A stretch of 64,000 nt of DNA from CAWFZT01 sp963820415 (GCA_963820415.1 CAWFZT010000006.1:62001-126000), one strand, 5' to 3'. Positions 1-9,128 are shown, counted from the stretch's first letter. Made by a program: numbers and translations. Notes: generated by a model not told the origin, from the sequence alone.

Positions 1-1385
1 ATCGGTGAAAAAGTCTTTTCGTCATACGACTGCCCACCCAGCGCTTTGGCATTGAAATCGGAGGATGTCATCCACGGGGTGCAATCAACCAGGCCCCAAT
101 AACCCAGACGATAACCGTAATCCTGGGTCAGACCGATCACCTTGGAATCGTGGCCAATCTTTACTCCCAGTTTCTGCCAGTAAGCCGCTTCGCTGCGGAA
201 ATCCTCCACTTTTAACCTGTTGCGTACGTCCCAGCTATAAGCCGCCACGGTAAACAGTAGCACCGCATAAACCAGCCCAGCCAGGACAATTTTTGAGCCG
301 CGCTGGTTTTGGAAGAGCAACCCGGCGGCGGCAGCCAGGCCAAGCGCTACCAGCGGGATGATCGGCATCTGGTAATAATCGTGGGTCGAAATATGGTATG
401 GAACGATCAGGCCGTAGATGAAATAACCGGTCCAGGCCCCCAGGAAAGCCCCGCGCCAGGTACGTTCGCGCAGGGTAAAGCAGCCCAACAAGCCAACCAG
501 GAACCATTCGAAGCCGACTGTGCTGGCAATCATCGATTTCCAACGCAGATAGAAAACCGGGTCTATCCATAATGAGGGCCAAAAGCGAGCATCGTACTGC
601 CCGCGCAGGAAACTGTTGATATACATCCCATAAATGTGATAGCAACCGTAAGGGATGATGGTCAACGCCGCCAACAGCCAGACTTTGCGGTCGCGCAGTG
701 CGCTGCGCAGCCCCTGCCGGGCCAGGATCAGACCTAACCAGGCTCCACCCAGGATCAGGCCGATCAGCACTTTGGACAGAATGGTTACTCCACTGAGCAG
801 GCCGGCAGCAGCCGCCCATTTCCAGGTAGGAGTATTGTTCCAGCGCACCATCGCCCACAGGCTGAAGCACAACAACGCCACCATCAATGGTTCAGGCTGG
901 AAAGCCCGGCTGGCGTAGGCGCCGAACGGCAAAATCAAGAAATAGGCCAGACCAATCACGGCCCCGTCCGTTCCGACTAGCTCGCGCCCGGCCATGAAGA
1001 TGGCCGCCGCCCCGGCCAGCCAGAACAAAATCGAAAAAATGCGCGGCATCCAGAGGATTTCATGCCCGGCCAGGCGGTAGCCTATGGCAGCCAATTCCTC
1101 CTCGAAGGGCGGCTCGATGATGGCCTCTTGCTGCATCTTCTTGATGCCAAGCTGAACCTGCCAGGCAGCCAGGCCCTGTGGCTGGGCCTGCTGATAGTAA
1201 AAACCACGCGCCACCACCGCTGAATGGAGTTGGCGGGTGGAGTTAAAATCCAGCGGCAGATCGGTCAGATCGTAAAAGCGGATGGCTGTGCTTACTCCGA
1301 ACAGCAGCACCACCCACAACACCAGGACTATACGGCGCGGGGCAAAGAAAGACGAAACCGAATCTTTGGGGGAAGTTATATTCAT
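1..1385 (-). CDS. GT39-like membrane glycosyltransferase, 3' part outside the window
   Basis: The reading frame is open from the ATG at 1385 to the window edge, about 461 codons, so the C-terminus is missing. The translation is very hydrophobic with repeated membrane segments, as in GT-C enzymes that transfer sugars from polyprenyl-phosphate donors on the outer face of the membrane. It is clearly paralogous to the protein at 3285-4808: both have a DLPLDF-x4-RQL block after the first helix, an ASR-[AS]-FQP-[ED]-P block and a TPTWKWA block. A -10-like TATAAT lies at 1414-1409 on the minus strand, 24 nt before the start. The family (GT39/ArnT-like) is a fold-level assignment; donor and acceptor are unknown. 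Confidence 0.8.
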   Translation of the reverse strand, partial: MNITSPKDSVSSFFAPRRIVLVLWVVLLFGVSTAIRFYDLTDLPLDFNSTRQLHSAVVARGFYYQQAQPQGLAAWQVQLGIKKMQQEAIIEPPFEEELAAIGYRLAGHEILWMPRIFSILFWLAGAAAIFMAGRELVGTDGAVIGLAYFLILPFGAYASRAFQPEPLMVALLCFSLWAMVRWNNTPTWKWAAAAGLLSGVTILSKVLIGLILGGAWLGLILARQGLRSALRDRKVWLLAALTIIPYGCYHIYGMYINSFLRGQYDARFWPSLWIDPVFYLRWKSMIASTVGFEWFLVGLLGCFTLRERTWRGAFLGAWTGYFIYGLIVPYHISTHDYYQMPIIPLVALGLAAAAGLLFQNQRGSKIVLAGLVYAVLLFTVAAYSWDVRNRLKVEDFRSEAAYWQKLGVKIGHDSKVIGLTQDYGYRLGYWGLVDCTPWMTSSDFNAKALGGQSYDEKTFSP

Positions 1386-1457
1386 TTTCCAATAAATGAG
1401 CTTTGCAGATTATAACGCAGAAAATAAGTGAAAATACCCCATGTTATAATTGCCGGG
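1386..1457. promoter_or_regulatory. Divergent promoter region with two TATAAT boxes
   Basis: The only divergent gene pair in the window meets here. On the plus strand TATAAT lies at 1445-1450, only 7 nt before the ATG at 1458, which would give a leaderless or nearly leaderless mRNA. On the minus strand TATAAT lies at 1414-1409 upstream of the ATG at 1385. I could not see a convincing -35 box for either. Confidence 0.5.
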
Positions 1458-3275
1458 ATGAAAAAGGCCAATGTCATCCTTTGGGCCGCGCTGAGCGCTG
1501 GGCTGCTCCTGGCTGGCGGGTTGGCCCTGCTGCTTTTCCTCCTGCCTTTTCCTGCTGCTCGCTCGCTGGTAGATCATTTGGCCCGCGACCACCATATGCA
1601 GCGTTTTTCAGCTCAATTTTACGCCGCCGTACGATTACCAAGCCTCATCCTGGGGGGGGTGTCAATCCTGGCTGGTATCGCCTGCCTGGTTTTTACCCGG
1701 CGAGTGCAAGACTATCTTACCGTATTTGGGAGCGCCATCCCCAGGGCCATGCATCGGTTGGCCGCCGACTTTACCCGCCTGACTAAATCATCCTCCCGCC
1801 CTTCCGCCTGGCTCATTCTGGCGATTGTGTGCCTGACCCTGTCGGCATTGCTGGCGCGCCTGCCCTTTCTGTCGCGCCCGATGCAGCATGACAAGTCCTA
1901 CACCTTCGTCACCTTTGCCTCGGCGCCGTTCAAAGAAGCCCTGAGCGACTACAACCTACCCAACAATCACCTCTTTCATACCCTGCTGGTGCACATTTCC
2001 TACGTTCTGTTCGGCGACAGCCCGTGGGCGGTGCGGCTACCCGCCCTGCTGGCCGGTGTGCTGGTTGTCCCGGCCGCTTATGGCCTGGCGCGCCGCCTGT
2101 ACAATCGCCAGAGCGCCATGCTGGCTGCGGCCCTGACCGCCGCCGCGCCGGTGCTGATCAGCTACTCGACCAACGCTCGCGGCTATACTATCCTGGCGGT
2201 GCTCACCTTGGTGATCTGGAACCTGGGTACGTACGTGCGCCAGCGGGCTAATTCGGCCGCCTGGCTTTTCTTAGGTATCCTCGGTGCCCTCGGCTTCTAC
2301 ACGGTACCGGTTTTCCTCAACCCGTACGGCATCCTTTATACCTGGTTGTTGCTTTCATTTTTATTTGGGAACATCGGACCAGACTATCAGCCGCGCCGAC
2401 GCTTCCTGGTCTGGATGTTCGCCGCCGGGACGCTCACGGTCATACTCACCACCCTGCTCTACCTGCCGGTTTTCAGCGTTTCTGGCCTGCACGCCTTCTT
2501 CGGAAACAGTTTTGTCGAATCACTTTCCTTCAACGACTTCCGCCAGACTTTTCCTGGCCGCATGGTTGAGACCTGGCAGGAATGGACCCTGGGCGTTTCA
2601 CCCATCCTGACCGGCTGCCTGGTGATTGGCATGGTGCTCTCGCTGGTCTTCCACCGCCGCACCAGTGCCGTACGCGTGCCCACCCAGTTAGCCGCCGTGG
2701 TCTGGTTGATGCCGGAACTGCTCCTTCAGCGTCCCAATCCCTGGCCCAAGATCTGGCTTACGCTATTCCCGGTGGTACTGATCTGGTGCGCTGCCGGTTG
2801 GATCGCTCCCTGGCTCGTTTTCCGTCCAGGCGTCTCCCGCCTGGCAAATTGGGCAGCCGGGTTGAGCATCGCGGTTGTGCTGGCTGCCGGTGCAGTTTAC
2901 TGCCTGACAGCCGGGCCTGTCGCCGCCCAAACCGGCCCGGTCGAACAGTCGGTGCTGTACCTGCGCTCTCACCTGACCGCCGGCAATGTGGTAGTCGTCA
3001 GTCCGCCGGACGACGCCCCCACATGGTATTACTGGCGTTACTACCGCTTGCCAGAAATCTACTTACAGACTAAAAACCAGCGCTTTCAACGCGCCTACGT
3101 GTTGATCAACCACCCCTTCGATCAGACCGTCGAGCAGGTTATCCGCGAACGCGGTCCGGACATTGGCTTCGTCCGCCTGGATACGGCTCGCCTGGTGCAG
3201 AGCTTCGGCGCCGACGACTTGTACGAAGTTGCTCCTAACAATGAAGCGCTCGACAAAGCGTTTGGTGCCCAATAG
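1458..3275 (+). CDS. GT39-family (PMT_2-like) membrane glycosyltransferase
   Basis: 605 aa, the only plus-strand gene of the window. I chose the ATG at 1458 over an in-frame ATG at 1428, because the sequence before MKKANV contains the -10 box and the extra residues look non-coding. The protein has about a dozen hydrophobic segments. After the first helices come HDKSYTF and NNHLFHTLLVH, followed by WAVRLPALL, the pattern of the first outer loop and RLPA motif of GT39-type GT-C enzymes. The C-terminal 150 residues are soluble-like and presumably extracytoplasmic. It converges on the minus gene ending at 3285 with only 9 nt between, and no hairpin terminator is visible. Substrate unknown. Confidence 0.85.
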   Translation: MKKANVILWAALSAGLLLAGGLALLLFLLPFPAARSLVDHLARDHHMQRFSAQFYAAVRLPSLILGGVSILAGIACLVFTRRVQDYLTVFGSAIPRAMHRLAADFTRLTKSSSRPSAWLILAIVCLTLSALLARLPFLSRPMQHDKSYTFVTFASAPFKEALSDYNLPNNHLFHTLLVHISYVLFGDSPWAVRLPALLAGVLVVPAAYGLARRLYNRQSAMLAAALTAAAPVLISYSTNARGYTILAVLTLVIWNLGTYVRQRANSAAWLFLGILGALGFYTVPVFLNPYGILYTWLLLSFLFGNIGPDYQPRRRFLVWMFAAGTLTVILTTLLYLPVFSVSGLHAFFGNSFVESLSFNDFRQTFPGRMVETWQEWTLGVSPILTGCLVIGMVLSLVFHRRTSAVRVPTQLAAVVWLMPELLLQRPNPWPKIWLTLFPVVLIWCAAGWIAPWLVFRPGVSRLANWAAGLSIAVVLAAGAVYCLTAGPVAAQTGPVEQSVLYLRSHLTAGNVVVVSPPDDAPTWYYWRYYRLPEIYLQTKNQRFQRAYVLINHPFDQTVEQVIRERGPDIGFVRLDTARLVQSFGADDLYEVAPNNEALDKAFGAQ

Positions 3276-3284
3276 ATATTTAGA

Positions 3285-4808
3285 TCAAGGTGAAATAGGT
3301 TTGGTCAGGTCGTAGAGTATATACCCGTCCCCTTGTTTATAGATCGGGTAGCGCGTCGTCAGCAATTCTTTCAACTGTGGCTGGGAATCCAACTCTCCAA
3401 ACGCCGTCACCAGGAAATAATCCTTGCCGGCCGTGGCCTGCTTGAAATAATTGGCATACTGCATGGGAGCATTACCGCTGAGCGCCGACAGGTTGAGGTC
3501 CGCCATCGAAGGCCAGTAAACCGTAGGCGTGCGCCAGCCGAAGTAGCGCAGGCGCATGCCATAATCATCAGTCATAGCCACAAAATGACTTTCCTCTGGG
3601 ATTGCCTGGCCAACCCGTTTCCAGGCAACGGCTTCGTTCTTGAAATTGCTGGCATACATCACTGACCGTGCCACGTACAGGTCATAACCGGCGGAAAACA
3701 GGAATACCACCACGGCCATAAGGCGCCAGAAGCGCGGTTGCTGGGCTATCTGCCGTAAGACCACTTCCAGCAGCGGCATGATCGAAAGGGCTACCAGCGG
3801 GATCAGCGCCAGGTGATAATATTCGTGCGTGGTAAATTGGTAAGGTGAAGAAAGGCCAAATAATCCATAGCCAGCCCACAGACCGAGCAGGAACGGTTTG
3901 AGCGCATTGGGCGCTATGAAGGTACCCAGCAGAGCAGCCACTATAACTGCCAGGCCCGTTATCCCAGTCACCATCGCCAACCAATCTGCGTAAAAATGGC
4001 TGGTGAAAATTAGTTTGCCCAGGTCCAGGGTCCAGAAGGAGAAGAAATCGGCCGAGCGGTCTTTGAGCATAAACAGGTAATACACAACTGACGGCGCCAG
4101 CACGATACCTGCCATAGCCCAGGCCTGCAGGGATCGGAAAGTGGTCCGGAAGCCCAGTGTTACCAGCACCACGGCAGCTAACATGCTGGCCACAAAAAAG
4201 CCGGCAAACGCCTTGACCAGCACCGCCATCCCACCCACTAAGCCAGTGATCAAGGCCCACTTCCAGGTGGGTGTCTCCCGCCAGCGGTTGAGCGTATAAG
4301 CGAAGACCAGGATCCACATTACCATCCACGGGTCGGGTTGGAACGACCGGCTGGCGATCACACTGAACGGCAAGTAAAAGTAAAAGCCCAGTCCTACCAG
4401 GAGGGTGTAGAAAGAGAAAAAGCGGCGCCCCAGGCCCAACAGCGCCAATCCCCCGATCAACCAGCATACAGAGGTATAGATTCGCGAGATCCACAACTGC
4501 TCAGAGCCAATCACCTCGTAAGTCAATCCTACTATTTCTTCCAGGATAGGCGGTTCGTAGATTTCCAGGTTAGAAGTATCCAACGCCTCCTGGCGCTGGG
4601 CAGGATCAATTTTAGGGTTGATCTGGTAGTAGACTGAGCGAGCGATCAACGCCGAGCGGAGCTGGCGCACCGCGTAGAAATCCAGGGGCAGGTCCTTCAG
4701 ATCATACAGGCGGATACCCAGGCCCATCGCAAACACCACCCCCAGCAGGATGAGTTGCCAACGCGGCCTTGAACTCGAAAGGCTGTGCACCATGGCTGCC
4801 CTGTTCAA
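3285..4808 (-). CDS. GT39-like membrane glycosyltransferase, paralogue of the protein at 1-1385
   Basis: 507 aa with multiple membrane helices and a C-terminal soluble tail. Shared blocks with the protein at 1-1385 (YDL-x-DLPLDF, TPTWKWA, ASRSFQPDP) show that the two arose by duplication, and the inverted gene 1458-3275 now separates them. The start ATG overlaps the stop of the upstream GT2 gene by 4 nt (ATGA), indicating translational coupling and a shared operon. Likely a GT-C enzyme adding a sugar from a lipid-linked donor on the outer membrane face; specificity cannot be read from the sequence. Confidence 0.8.
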   Translation of the reverse strand: MNRAAMVHSLSSSRPRWQLILLGVVFAMGLGIRLYDLKDLPLDFYAVRQLRSALIARSVYYQINPKIDPAQRQEALDTSNLEIYEPPILEEIVGLTYEVIGSEQLWISRIYTSVCWLIGGLALLGLGRRFFSFYTLLVGLGFYFYLPFSVIASRSFQPDPWMVMWILVFAYTLNRWRETPTWKWALITGLVGGMAVLVKAFAGFFVASMLAAVVLVTLGFRTTFRSLQAWAMAGIVLAPSVVYYLFMLKDRSADFFSFWTLDLGKLIFTSHFYADWLAMVTGITGLAVIVAALLGTFIAPNALKPFLLGLWAGYGLFGLSSPYQFTTHEYYHLALIPLVALSIMPLLEVVLRQIAQQPRFWRLMAVVVFLFSAGYDLYVARSVMYASNFKNEAVAWKRVGQAIPEESHFVAMTDDYGMRLRYFGWRTPTVYWPSMADLNLSALSGNAPMQYANYFKQATAGKDYFLVTAFGELDSQPQLKELLTTRYPIYKQGDGYILYDLTKPISP

Positions 4809-5743
4809 CCGCGATGTTCATAACGTTTACGCCTCCAATCCAGATATACCGCGCCCAGCCCGCGCAGGCCGGCCATCGACAGCAGCGCATACAGCATGCG
4901 ATGCCATTCCTGTAGCGCGGTAGGTGGGTAGGCCAGTAAACTTTTCCAATAATAAGTAAAAGCTCGCTTCGGCTGGTTGGCATCCAGCAAATAGCGCCCA
5001 TTCAGCCGGTGCGCCCCGGCCCAGATGCGGTTTTTCAGTCTCTGGTAATGCCCGGCAAGTTCAGGCTGCTTCTGCATCCAATCGATCATCCGGTAAGCAT
5101 CTTCGCCGTAATGGGCTGCTAGGGAAGAATTTTTGGTTCCCGGATGAGAGCGCGCCGCTGCCCAGATTTTTGGCACGTATAGGATAGGGGCGATCATCGC
5201 CATGCGAATCCACAACTCCGGGTCGAGCAGCAAATTATAGGTAGGGTCCAGGTAGCCGGCCTGCTCCAACACCATCCGGCGTAAAAACGCTCCGGGCTGC
5301 CCGATAATCTTAAAGCACAGCAGGCCATCCAGGCCAAAGTTAGCATAGCGCATGATATTGAAGGTGCTGCCATGGCTATCGATTGAACGCACATCCCCGT
5401 AGACGATGCCCACCTGCGGGTTGGCATCCAGGGCCTGGGCAGCCTGCAGGAGTGCTCCCGGCTCGTACCGGTCGTCTGAATTCACCCAACCAATATAATC
5501 ACCGCTGGCGCGTTTGAAACCCTTGTTTACTGCATCCGCCTGCCCTTGGTCTCGTTCGGATACCCACCACGCCAGGTGTTTTTCATACTCGCGGATGATC
5601 TCTACACTTCCGTCAATCGAGCCTCCATCCACAATGATGTATTCGAGGTCGGGATAGCCCTGGTCCAGGACAGATTGGATGGTCTGTTCCAGGTAGCTGG
5701 CCTGGTTATACGAGGGGGTAATTACCGAAAAACGGTGCGTCAT
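4805..5743 (-). CDS. Glycosyltransferase family 2
   Basis: 312 aa GT-A enzyme without obvious membrane helices. It begins FSVITPSYNQASYLEQTI, the typical GT2 N-terminus. VDGGSIDGS (residues about 38-46) binds the nucleotide, and WVNSDDRYEPGA (about 90) contains the DxD-equivalent metal site. A later QPGAFLRR and LDPELWIRM are typical of GT2 enzymes from polysaccharide loci. It probably works in the cytoplasm on a lipid-linked precursor. It overlaps the downstream GT39-like gene by 4 nt and follows the DUF115-like gene by 7 nt. Confidence 0.9.
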   Translation of the reverse strand: MTHRFSVITPSYNQASYLEQTIQSVLDQGYPDLEYIIVDGGSIDGSVEIIREYEKHLAWWVSERDQGQADAVNKGFKRASGDYIGWVNSDDRYEPGALLQAAQALDANPQVGIVYGDVRSIDSHGSTFNIMRYANFGLDGLLCFKIIGQPGAFLRRMVLEQAGYLDPTYNLLLDPELWIRMAMIAPILYVPKIWAAARSHPGTKNSSLAAHYGEDAYRMIDWMQKQPELAGHYQRLKNRIWAGAHRLNGRYLLDANQPKRAFTYYWKSLLAYPPTALQEWHRMLYALLSMAGLRGLGAVYLDWRRKRYEHRG

Positions 5744-5750
5744 AATAAGC

Positions 5751-6566
5751 TCAGAACAGGGAGGTATACTCTACCTTAGGGAATACCTGCAATTTACCGC
5801 CCACCGTGGCATCCAGCACCTGGCGCCCGGCAGCCTCGTAGGCCTGGCGCGCCATGGCATAGCCGTGCTCCGAGGTTTCCAGGTCAGGCAGTTGCCAACG
5901 GAAACCGTTGCCGAAATAATTGGGGTTGAAGTGGTTTGGGTCAGCGCCTTGCGATACGACGGTGCTGTTGGGTTTACCCTGGGTAGTGTAGTTGTGGTCC
6001 ACACCGATCAGGATGACCTGCTTGAAACCCAGGTAGAAGGCTACCTGCAAGGCTATGTTCGTAACCGTAGCCCCTTCCCACAACCGCCCGGTAATGTCTG
6101 CACCGCCAAATTTCGGCCCGGTGTAAGTTGTGTAGAGAAAATACAGGTTGTCAGACGGCACTAGCCAGCGGCGTGAGCGCCAGGCGATGAACTTGGGCAT
6201 GGGCAAGGCCTGGATATCGGCGGCGCATTGTTCGATCACCAGGTCATTCATACACAAGTAATAGCTGGTGGAGAAGCCCATCTCCGGGAAGGCCAGGTAG
6301 ATGCGGTTCACCCCGAAGGTGGCTTCGCTGTACAGGCGGGTCAGGTCAGTCTGGCGCAGGCTGGGTCCATTGCCAATTACAAAGCAGCGCTCACCGCGGT
6401 GAGTATCCTTGAGAACTTTCAAGCCGGCGATGGTATTGCGGCGCAAGGGCTGAAAAGCGGCAGCCGGCCACTCCGGTAGGCGAGCGGCGGCGTCGAACGT
6501 ATCGCGGACCGCATTCAGCACGGGCGGGGGCAAAAGTTTCTTGAGAGTTTGTTTGAATGCGTTCAT
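5751..6566 (-). CDS. DUF115 / MptE-like Rossmann-fold protein
   Basis: 271 aa soluble protein. RGERCFVIGNGPSL at about residues 57-70 is the hallmark glycine-rich loop of the DUF115 (6-hydroxymethylpterin diphosphokinase MptE-like) superfamily. Members include pterin kinases, and others sit in surface-glycan and flagellin-glycosylation loci with unclear chemistry. A second conserved stretch, VILIGVDHNY, is followed by a DPNHFNPNYFG-like substrate loop, also typical of the glycan-associated branch. The start codon overlaps the stop of the upstream SDR gene (ATGA). Family membership is fairly sure; a pterin function is unlikely here, and a role in sugar or phospho-sugar transfer is inference from context. 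Confidence 0.75.
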   Translation of the reverse strand: MNAFKQTLKKLLPPPVLNAVRDTFDAAARLPEWPAAAFQPLRRNTIAGLKVLKDTHRGERCFVIGNGPSLRQTDLTRLYSEATFGVNRIYLAFPEMGFSTSYYLCMNDLVIEQCAADIQALPMPKFIAWRSRRWLVPSDNLYFLYTTYTGPKFGGADITGRLWEGATVTNIALQVAFYLGFKQVILIGVDHNYTTQGKPNSTVVSQGADPNHFNPNYFGNGFRWQLPDLETSEHGYAMARQAYEAAGRQVLDATVGGKLQVFPKVEYTSLF

Positions 6567-7327
6567 TCGGTGCTCAACCGGGCGGTAGCACCGCCATCCA
6601 CGATCAATGCCTGCCCGGTCATAAAAGAAGACTGAGTTGAATCGGCCAGGAAATAAATCGCCCGGGCAATTTCCTCTGGCAGTCCAACTCTCCCGTTGAC
6701 TGTTTTGCGCGCCAGGTTCTCCAGCCGGTCGTGCATGGTGCCGCCGGAGACGTGCCCGCGGTTCAAGCCAGCGCGCAGCATGGGTGTATCCACCGCCCCA
6801 GGCAGGATGGCATTGACGCGGATATTATCGGCGGCGAACTCGATTGCCATGGCGCGGGTTAGCGCCAGCAAGCCGCCTTTGCTGGCAGCATAAGCTGATA
6901 CGTTCATCGAAGTCTGTACCGCGTGCACCGAGGAGACATTGACGATTGCCCCCCCGCCGGCTGCTTTCAGCAAGGGATAAGCCAGCTTTGCGCCCAAAAA
7001 GACCGAACGCAGGTTGGAAGCCATGACCGCGTCCCATTCTTCCACCGTGGTCTCGATCAGCGGTTTATTGACCTGCATGGCGGCATTATGGATGACCGCA
7101 TCCAGCCTGGCGCTGAATCCCCTGGCGTGTTCGTAAATGTATTCCAGGTTGCGTGGCTCGGAAATGTCGGATTGAATGAACAGGCCATTTCCGGGGAATC
7201 CCTCTCCAAACTCGGAGCGGTCCACACCGATCACTTTCCAACCCGATTCGGCAAAGAGTTGCACAGTCGCCCGGCCAATTCCACCTGCCGCACCGGTAAT
7301 TAACAGGGTTCGCCAACTTTCAGCCAT
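6563..7327 (-). CDS. Short-chain dehydrogenase/reductase
   Basis: 254 aa classical SDR of normal length. The Rossmann motif TGAAGGIG is at about residues 11-18, HNAA at about 84, the catalytic serine in NVSSVHA at about 133 and YAASK at about 148. The C-terminus GQALIVDGG is typical of the FabG-like branch. The enzyme uses NAD(P)H to oxidise or reduce a hydroxyl or keto group. In this locus a sugar or sugar-acid substrate is likely but not shown. It is translationally coupled to the DUF115-like gene downstream. Confidence 0.9.
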   Translation of the reverse strand: MAESWRTLLITGAAGGIGRATVQLFAESGWKVIGVDRSEFGEGFPGNGLFIQSDISEPRNLEYIYEHARGFSARLDAVIHNAAMQVNKPLIETTVEEWDAVMASNLRSVFLGAKLAYPLLKAAGGGAIVNVSSVHAVQTSMNVSAYAASKGGLLALTRAMAIEFAADNIRVNAILPGAVDTPMLRAGLNRGHVSGGTMHDRLENLARKTVNGRVGLPEEIARAIYFLADSTQSSFMTGQALIVDGGATARLSTE

Positions 7328-7358
7328 ATGCAGTATTCCTTTATCTGTTTGTCTCTTA

Positions 7359-9029
7359 TTAAGGCTTCATGACCATCCCCGTTTCTTTGGGGACGATGTA
7401 CTGCTGGATCTGGTCCCAGCGGATGTTTGGAGAACCGGTTCGCACGTACATCACACCATCCGGGAGCCATTGTTTGAACTGGTCCATCTGAATAACGGTA
7501 TAGTCTTTCAGGTAAGGTTGAGCCTCTGCCTGGGTCCCCTGCCAGATTTCTGGGATCAGGTCCGGTTTCAGGTCTCCGATAGAATGGGCGTAATCCCATT
7601 TATTGTGCCCCGGTCGAAAATCGAGCAGGCTGGCGGTCGGATCGATGTGCATCGCCTCGTGGGCGATCAGGCTGTCGCTTTTACCCAGCAGGTCATAAGT
7701 GGTCCTTCCGGAGAAATAGGGCACGCCCCCGGCCGCCACAGCCAGGATGGTCGCTTGCGGGGTCGTAATCTGCCGGGCAAATAAGGCGATGCGGAGAATT
7801 TTTTCCTGCCCGATCACATAAATCGATGGTTTTTGCAAGGTGGCGTACTGAAGCGAGTTGAAGTCTAATAACGTGTTGAAATTAACCAGGCTGATCACGG
7901 CCATCCCCACCAGCGCCACATGAGAAAGCGGCTCAACCCAACGCGAGAGCAGCGGCTCCGGCCCGCCGTGCATAAAAGCCAGCACGGCCTGGCGCAGTTT
8001 TTCGAGGGTCAAGGCAAACAACACCATGAAAATTGGCATGACGATAGCAAAAAAGCGGTTAGCGCCGCCGCGATTTTCCCAGGCATCCCCTCCGACATAA
8101 ATGCTGTAAGCCACCTGGACGCCAAAAGCCAGAAACAGGTACCAGGCCGCCCGGTCGCGCCGGAAAACAAGATACAGGAAAGGCAGCAGGAACAACACTA
8201 GATTGAAATTCCAGGCGAACTTAAAAAATACGTAAAAACCGCGTTTGATGCGCAACATGAGCGGGCTGCCGGTCATTTTGAGGTAATAGGTGTTGGGTAA
8301 GACATTCCCGTAATACAGGTAGCGAAACATAGTCTGTCCGACGAGGAAGGCCGCCAGGATAACCGCCCCCCACAGCAGATTCTTCCGCCGGTTTTTCGCA
8401 TCCACCAGCACCAGGAAGGCCCAGGTTATCAGCCCAAACCCAAACATATCGATGCGGATTAGAGTGCAAACGCCCAACAAAATATAAAGCCAGGCCGAGA
8501 ACTTCTGCTCCTTGAGCAAATTCAATACGATCCACACCACCAGGCTGGCCAACAAGGTCAGAATGCTGACTTCTACCCCCAACAGGCTCCAGTTGGTCAG
8601 TGGGTAATAAAATGCAGTCAGGCCAACTGCCACCAGCGGTATAAGCCAGGCGGAAGGTGAATCCAGCATGGAGGTCGTAATGCGCCGGATCAGGATCAGG
8701 TTGAGCACCAGGAAAATTGCTCCACTGATCTGGATAGCCAGGCTGATGTAGGGTGTGGGGATCGGCAACAGGTGGAAAAACGCCATGTAGACCATCCACA
8801 GCGGGTTGGAATAACCTTCCACCCTGTCCCCGCCCGCGTTGAAAACCGGGCCGTAGCCCTGGGCCAGGTTGCGGGCGTACTGCATCGAGATCATTGCGTC
8901 GTCAAACAGCACCGCATAATGCTGCCCGTTGACGACGATAATAGTTTTATAGATGAATACAGCCGCGTAAAGAATATATACACTCACCATCAGCCAGAAA
9001 AGGATTGAGCCGATTTTCTTACCAGACAT
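7359..9029 (-). CDS. GT-C membrane protein resembling arabinofuranosyltransferase-type enzymes
   Basis: 556 aa with about ten hydrophobic segments. The first outer loop carries FDDAMISMQYARNL, GYGPVFNAGG and VEGYSNPLW. This DD(A)-NL-G-GPVFN-EGY-PLW pattern is seen in the AftB-like branch of GT-C transferases, and GGDAWENRGGANRFF later matches the conserved GGD-x-NRF loop. I chose the ATG at 9029 because AAAGGTAG precedes it at good spacing; the upstream GTG at 9059 lacks a ribosome site and lies next to the repeats. The last codons (7372-7394) resemble a diverged copy of the 23-nt repeat. Outer-face sugar transfer from a polyprenyl donor is inferred. Confidence 0.75.
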   Translation of the reverse strand: MSGKKIGSILFWLMVSVYILYAAVFIYKTIIVVNGQHYAVLFDDAMISMQYARNLAQGYGPVFNAGGDRVEGYSNPLWMVYMAFFHLLPIPTPYISLAIQISGAIFLVLNLILIRRITTSMLDSPSAWLIPLVAVGLTAFYYPLTNWSLLGVEVSILTLLASLVVWIVLNLLKEQKFSAWLYILLGVCTLIRIDMFGFGLITWAFLVLVDAKNRRKNLLWGAVILAAFLVGQTMFRYLYYGNVLPNTYYLKMTGSPLMLRIKRGFYVFFKFAWNFNLVLFLLPFLYLVFRRDRAAWYLFLAFGVQVAYSIYVGGDAWENRGGANRFFAIVMPIFMVLFALTLEKLRQAVLAFMHGGPEPLLSRWVEPLSHVALVGMAVISLVNFNTLLDFNSLQYATLQKPSIYVIGQEKILRIALFARQITTPQATILAVAAGGVPYFSGRTTYDLLGKSDSLIAHEAMHIDPTASLLDFRPGHNKWDYAHSIGDLKPDLIPEIWQGTQAEAQPYLKDYTVIQMDQFKQWLPDGVMYVRTGSPNIRWDQIQQYIVPKETGMVMKP

Positions 9030-9059
9030 AACTACCTTTAGATGGTTAATTTTTTCCAC

Positions 9060-9128
9060 CCCACAGAACGGGGACTATAGTCCCCACAGAACGGGGATTT
9101 TCATCCCCACAAAACGGAGATTTTCATC
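9060..9128. repeat. Three tandem 23-nt hairpin repeats
   Basis: Three units start at about 9061, 9084 and 9107, an exact 23-nt period. The core is CCCCACAGAACGGGG, a 4-5 bp stem with a 7-nt loop, followed by ATTTTCAT. Neighbouring units can also pair as GGGGAT-GAAA-ATCCCC on the minus strand, a GNRA-type tetraloop hairpin. The third unit is diverged (AAAACGGAGA), and its TCATC supplies the TGA stop codon of the dehydrogenase gene at 9124. Other copies are at 22818, 26144, 28215 and 29264. Confidence 0.85.

Noticed and set aside
2024..2610. Long reading frames overlapping the plus-strand GT39 gene
   Set aside because: They are alternate-frame shadows rich in Arg, Pro and Gly without hydrophobic or catalytic patterns; the same applies to many frames opposite real genes throughout the window.
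3276..3284. Terminator between convergent genes
   Set aside because: Only 9 nt separate the stops and no inverted repeat with a T run is visible.
9060..9128. CRISPR array
   Set aside because: Units are contiguous with a 23-nt period and no unique spacers, and no cas genes are present.
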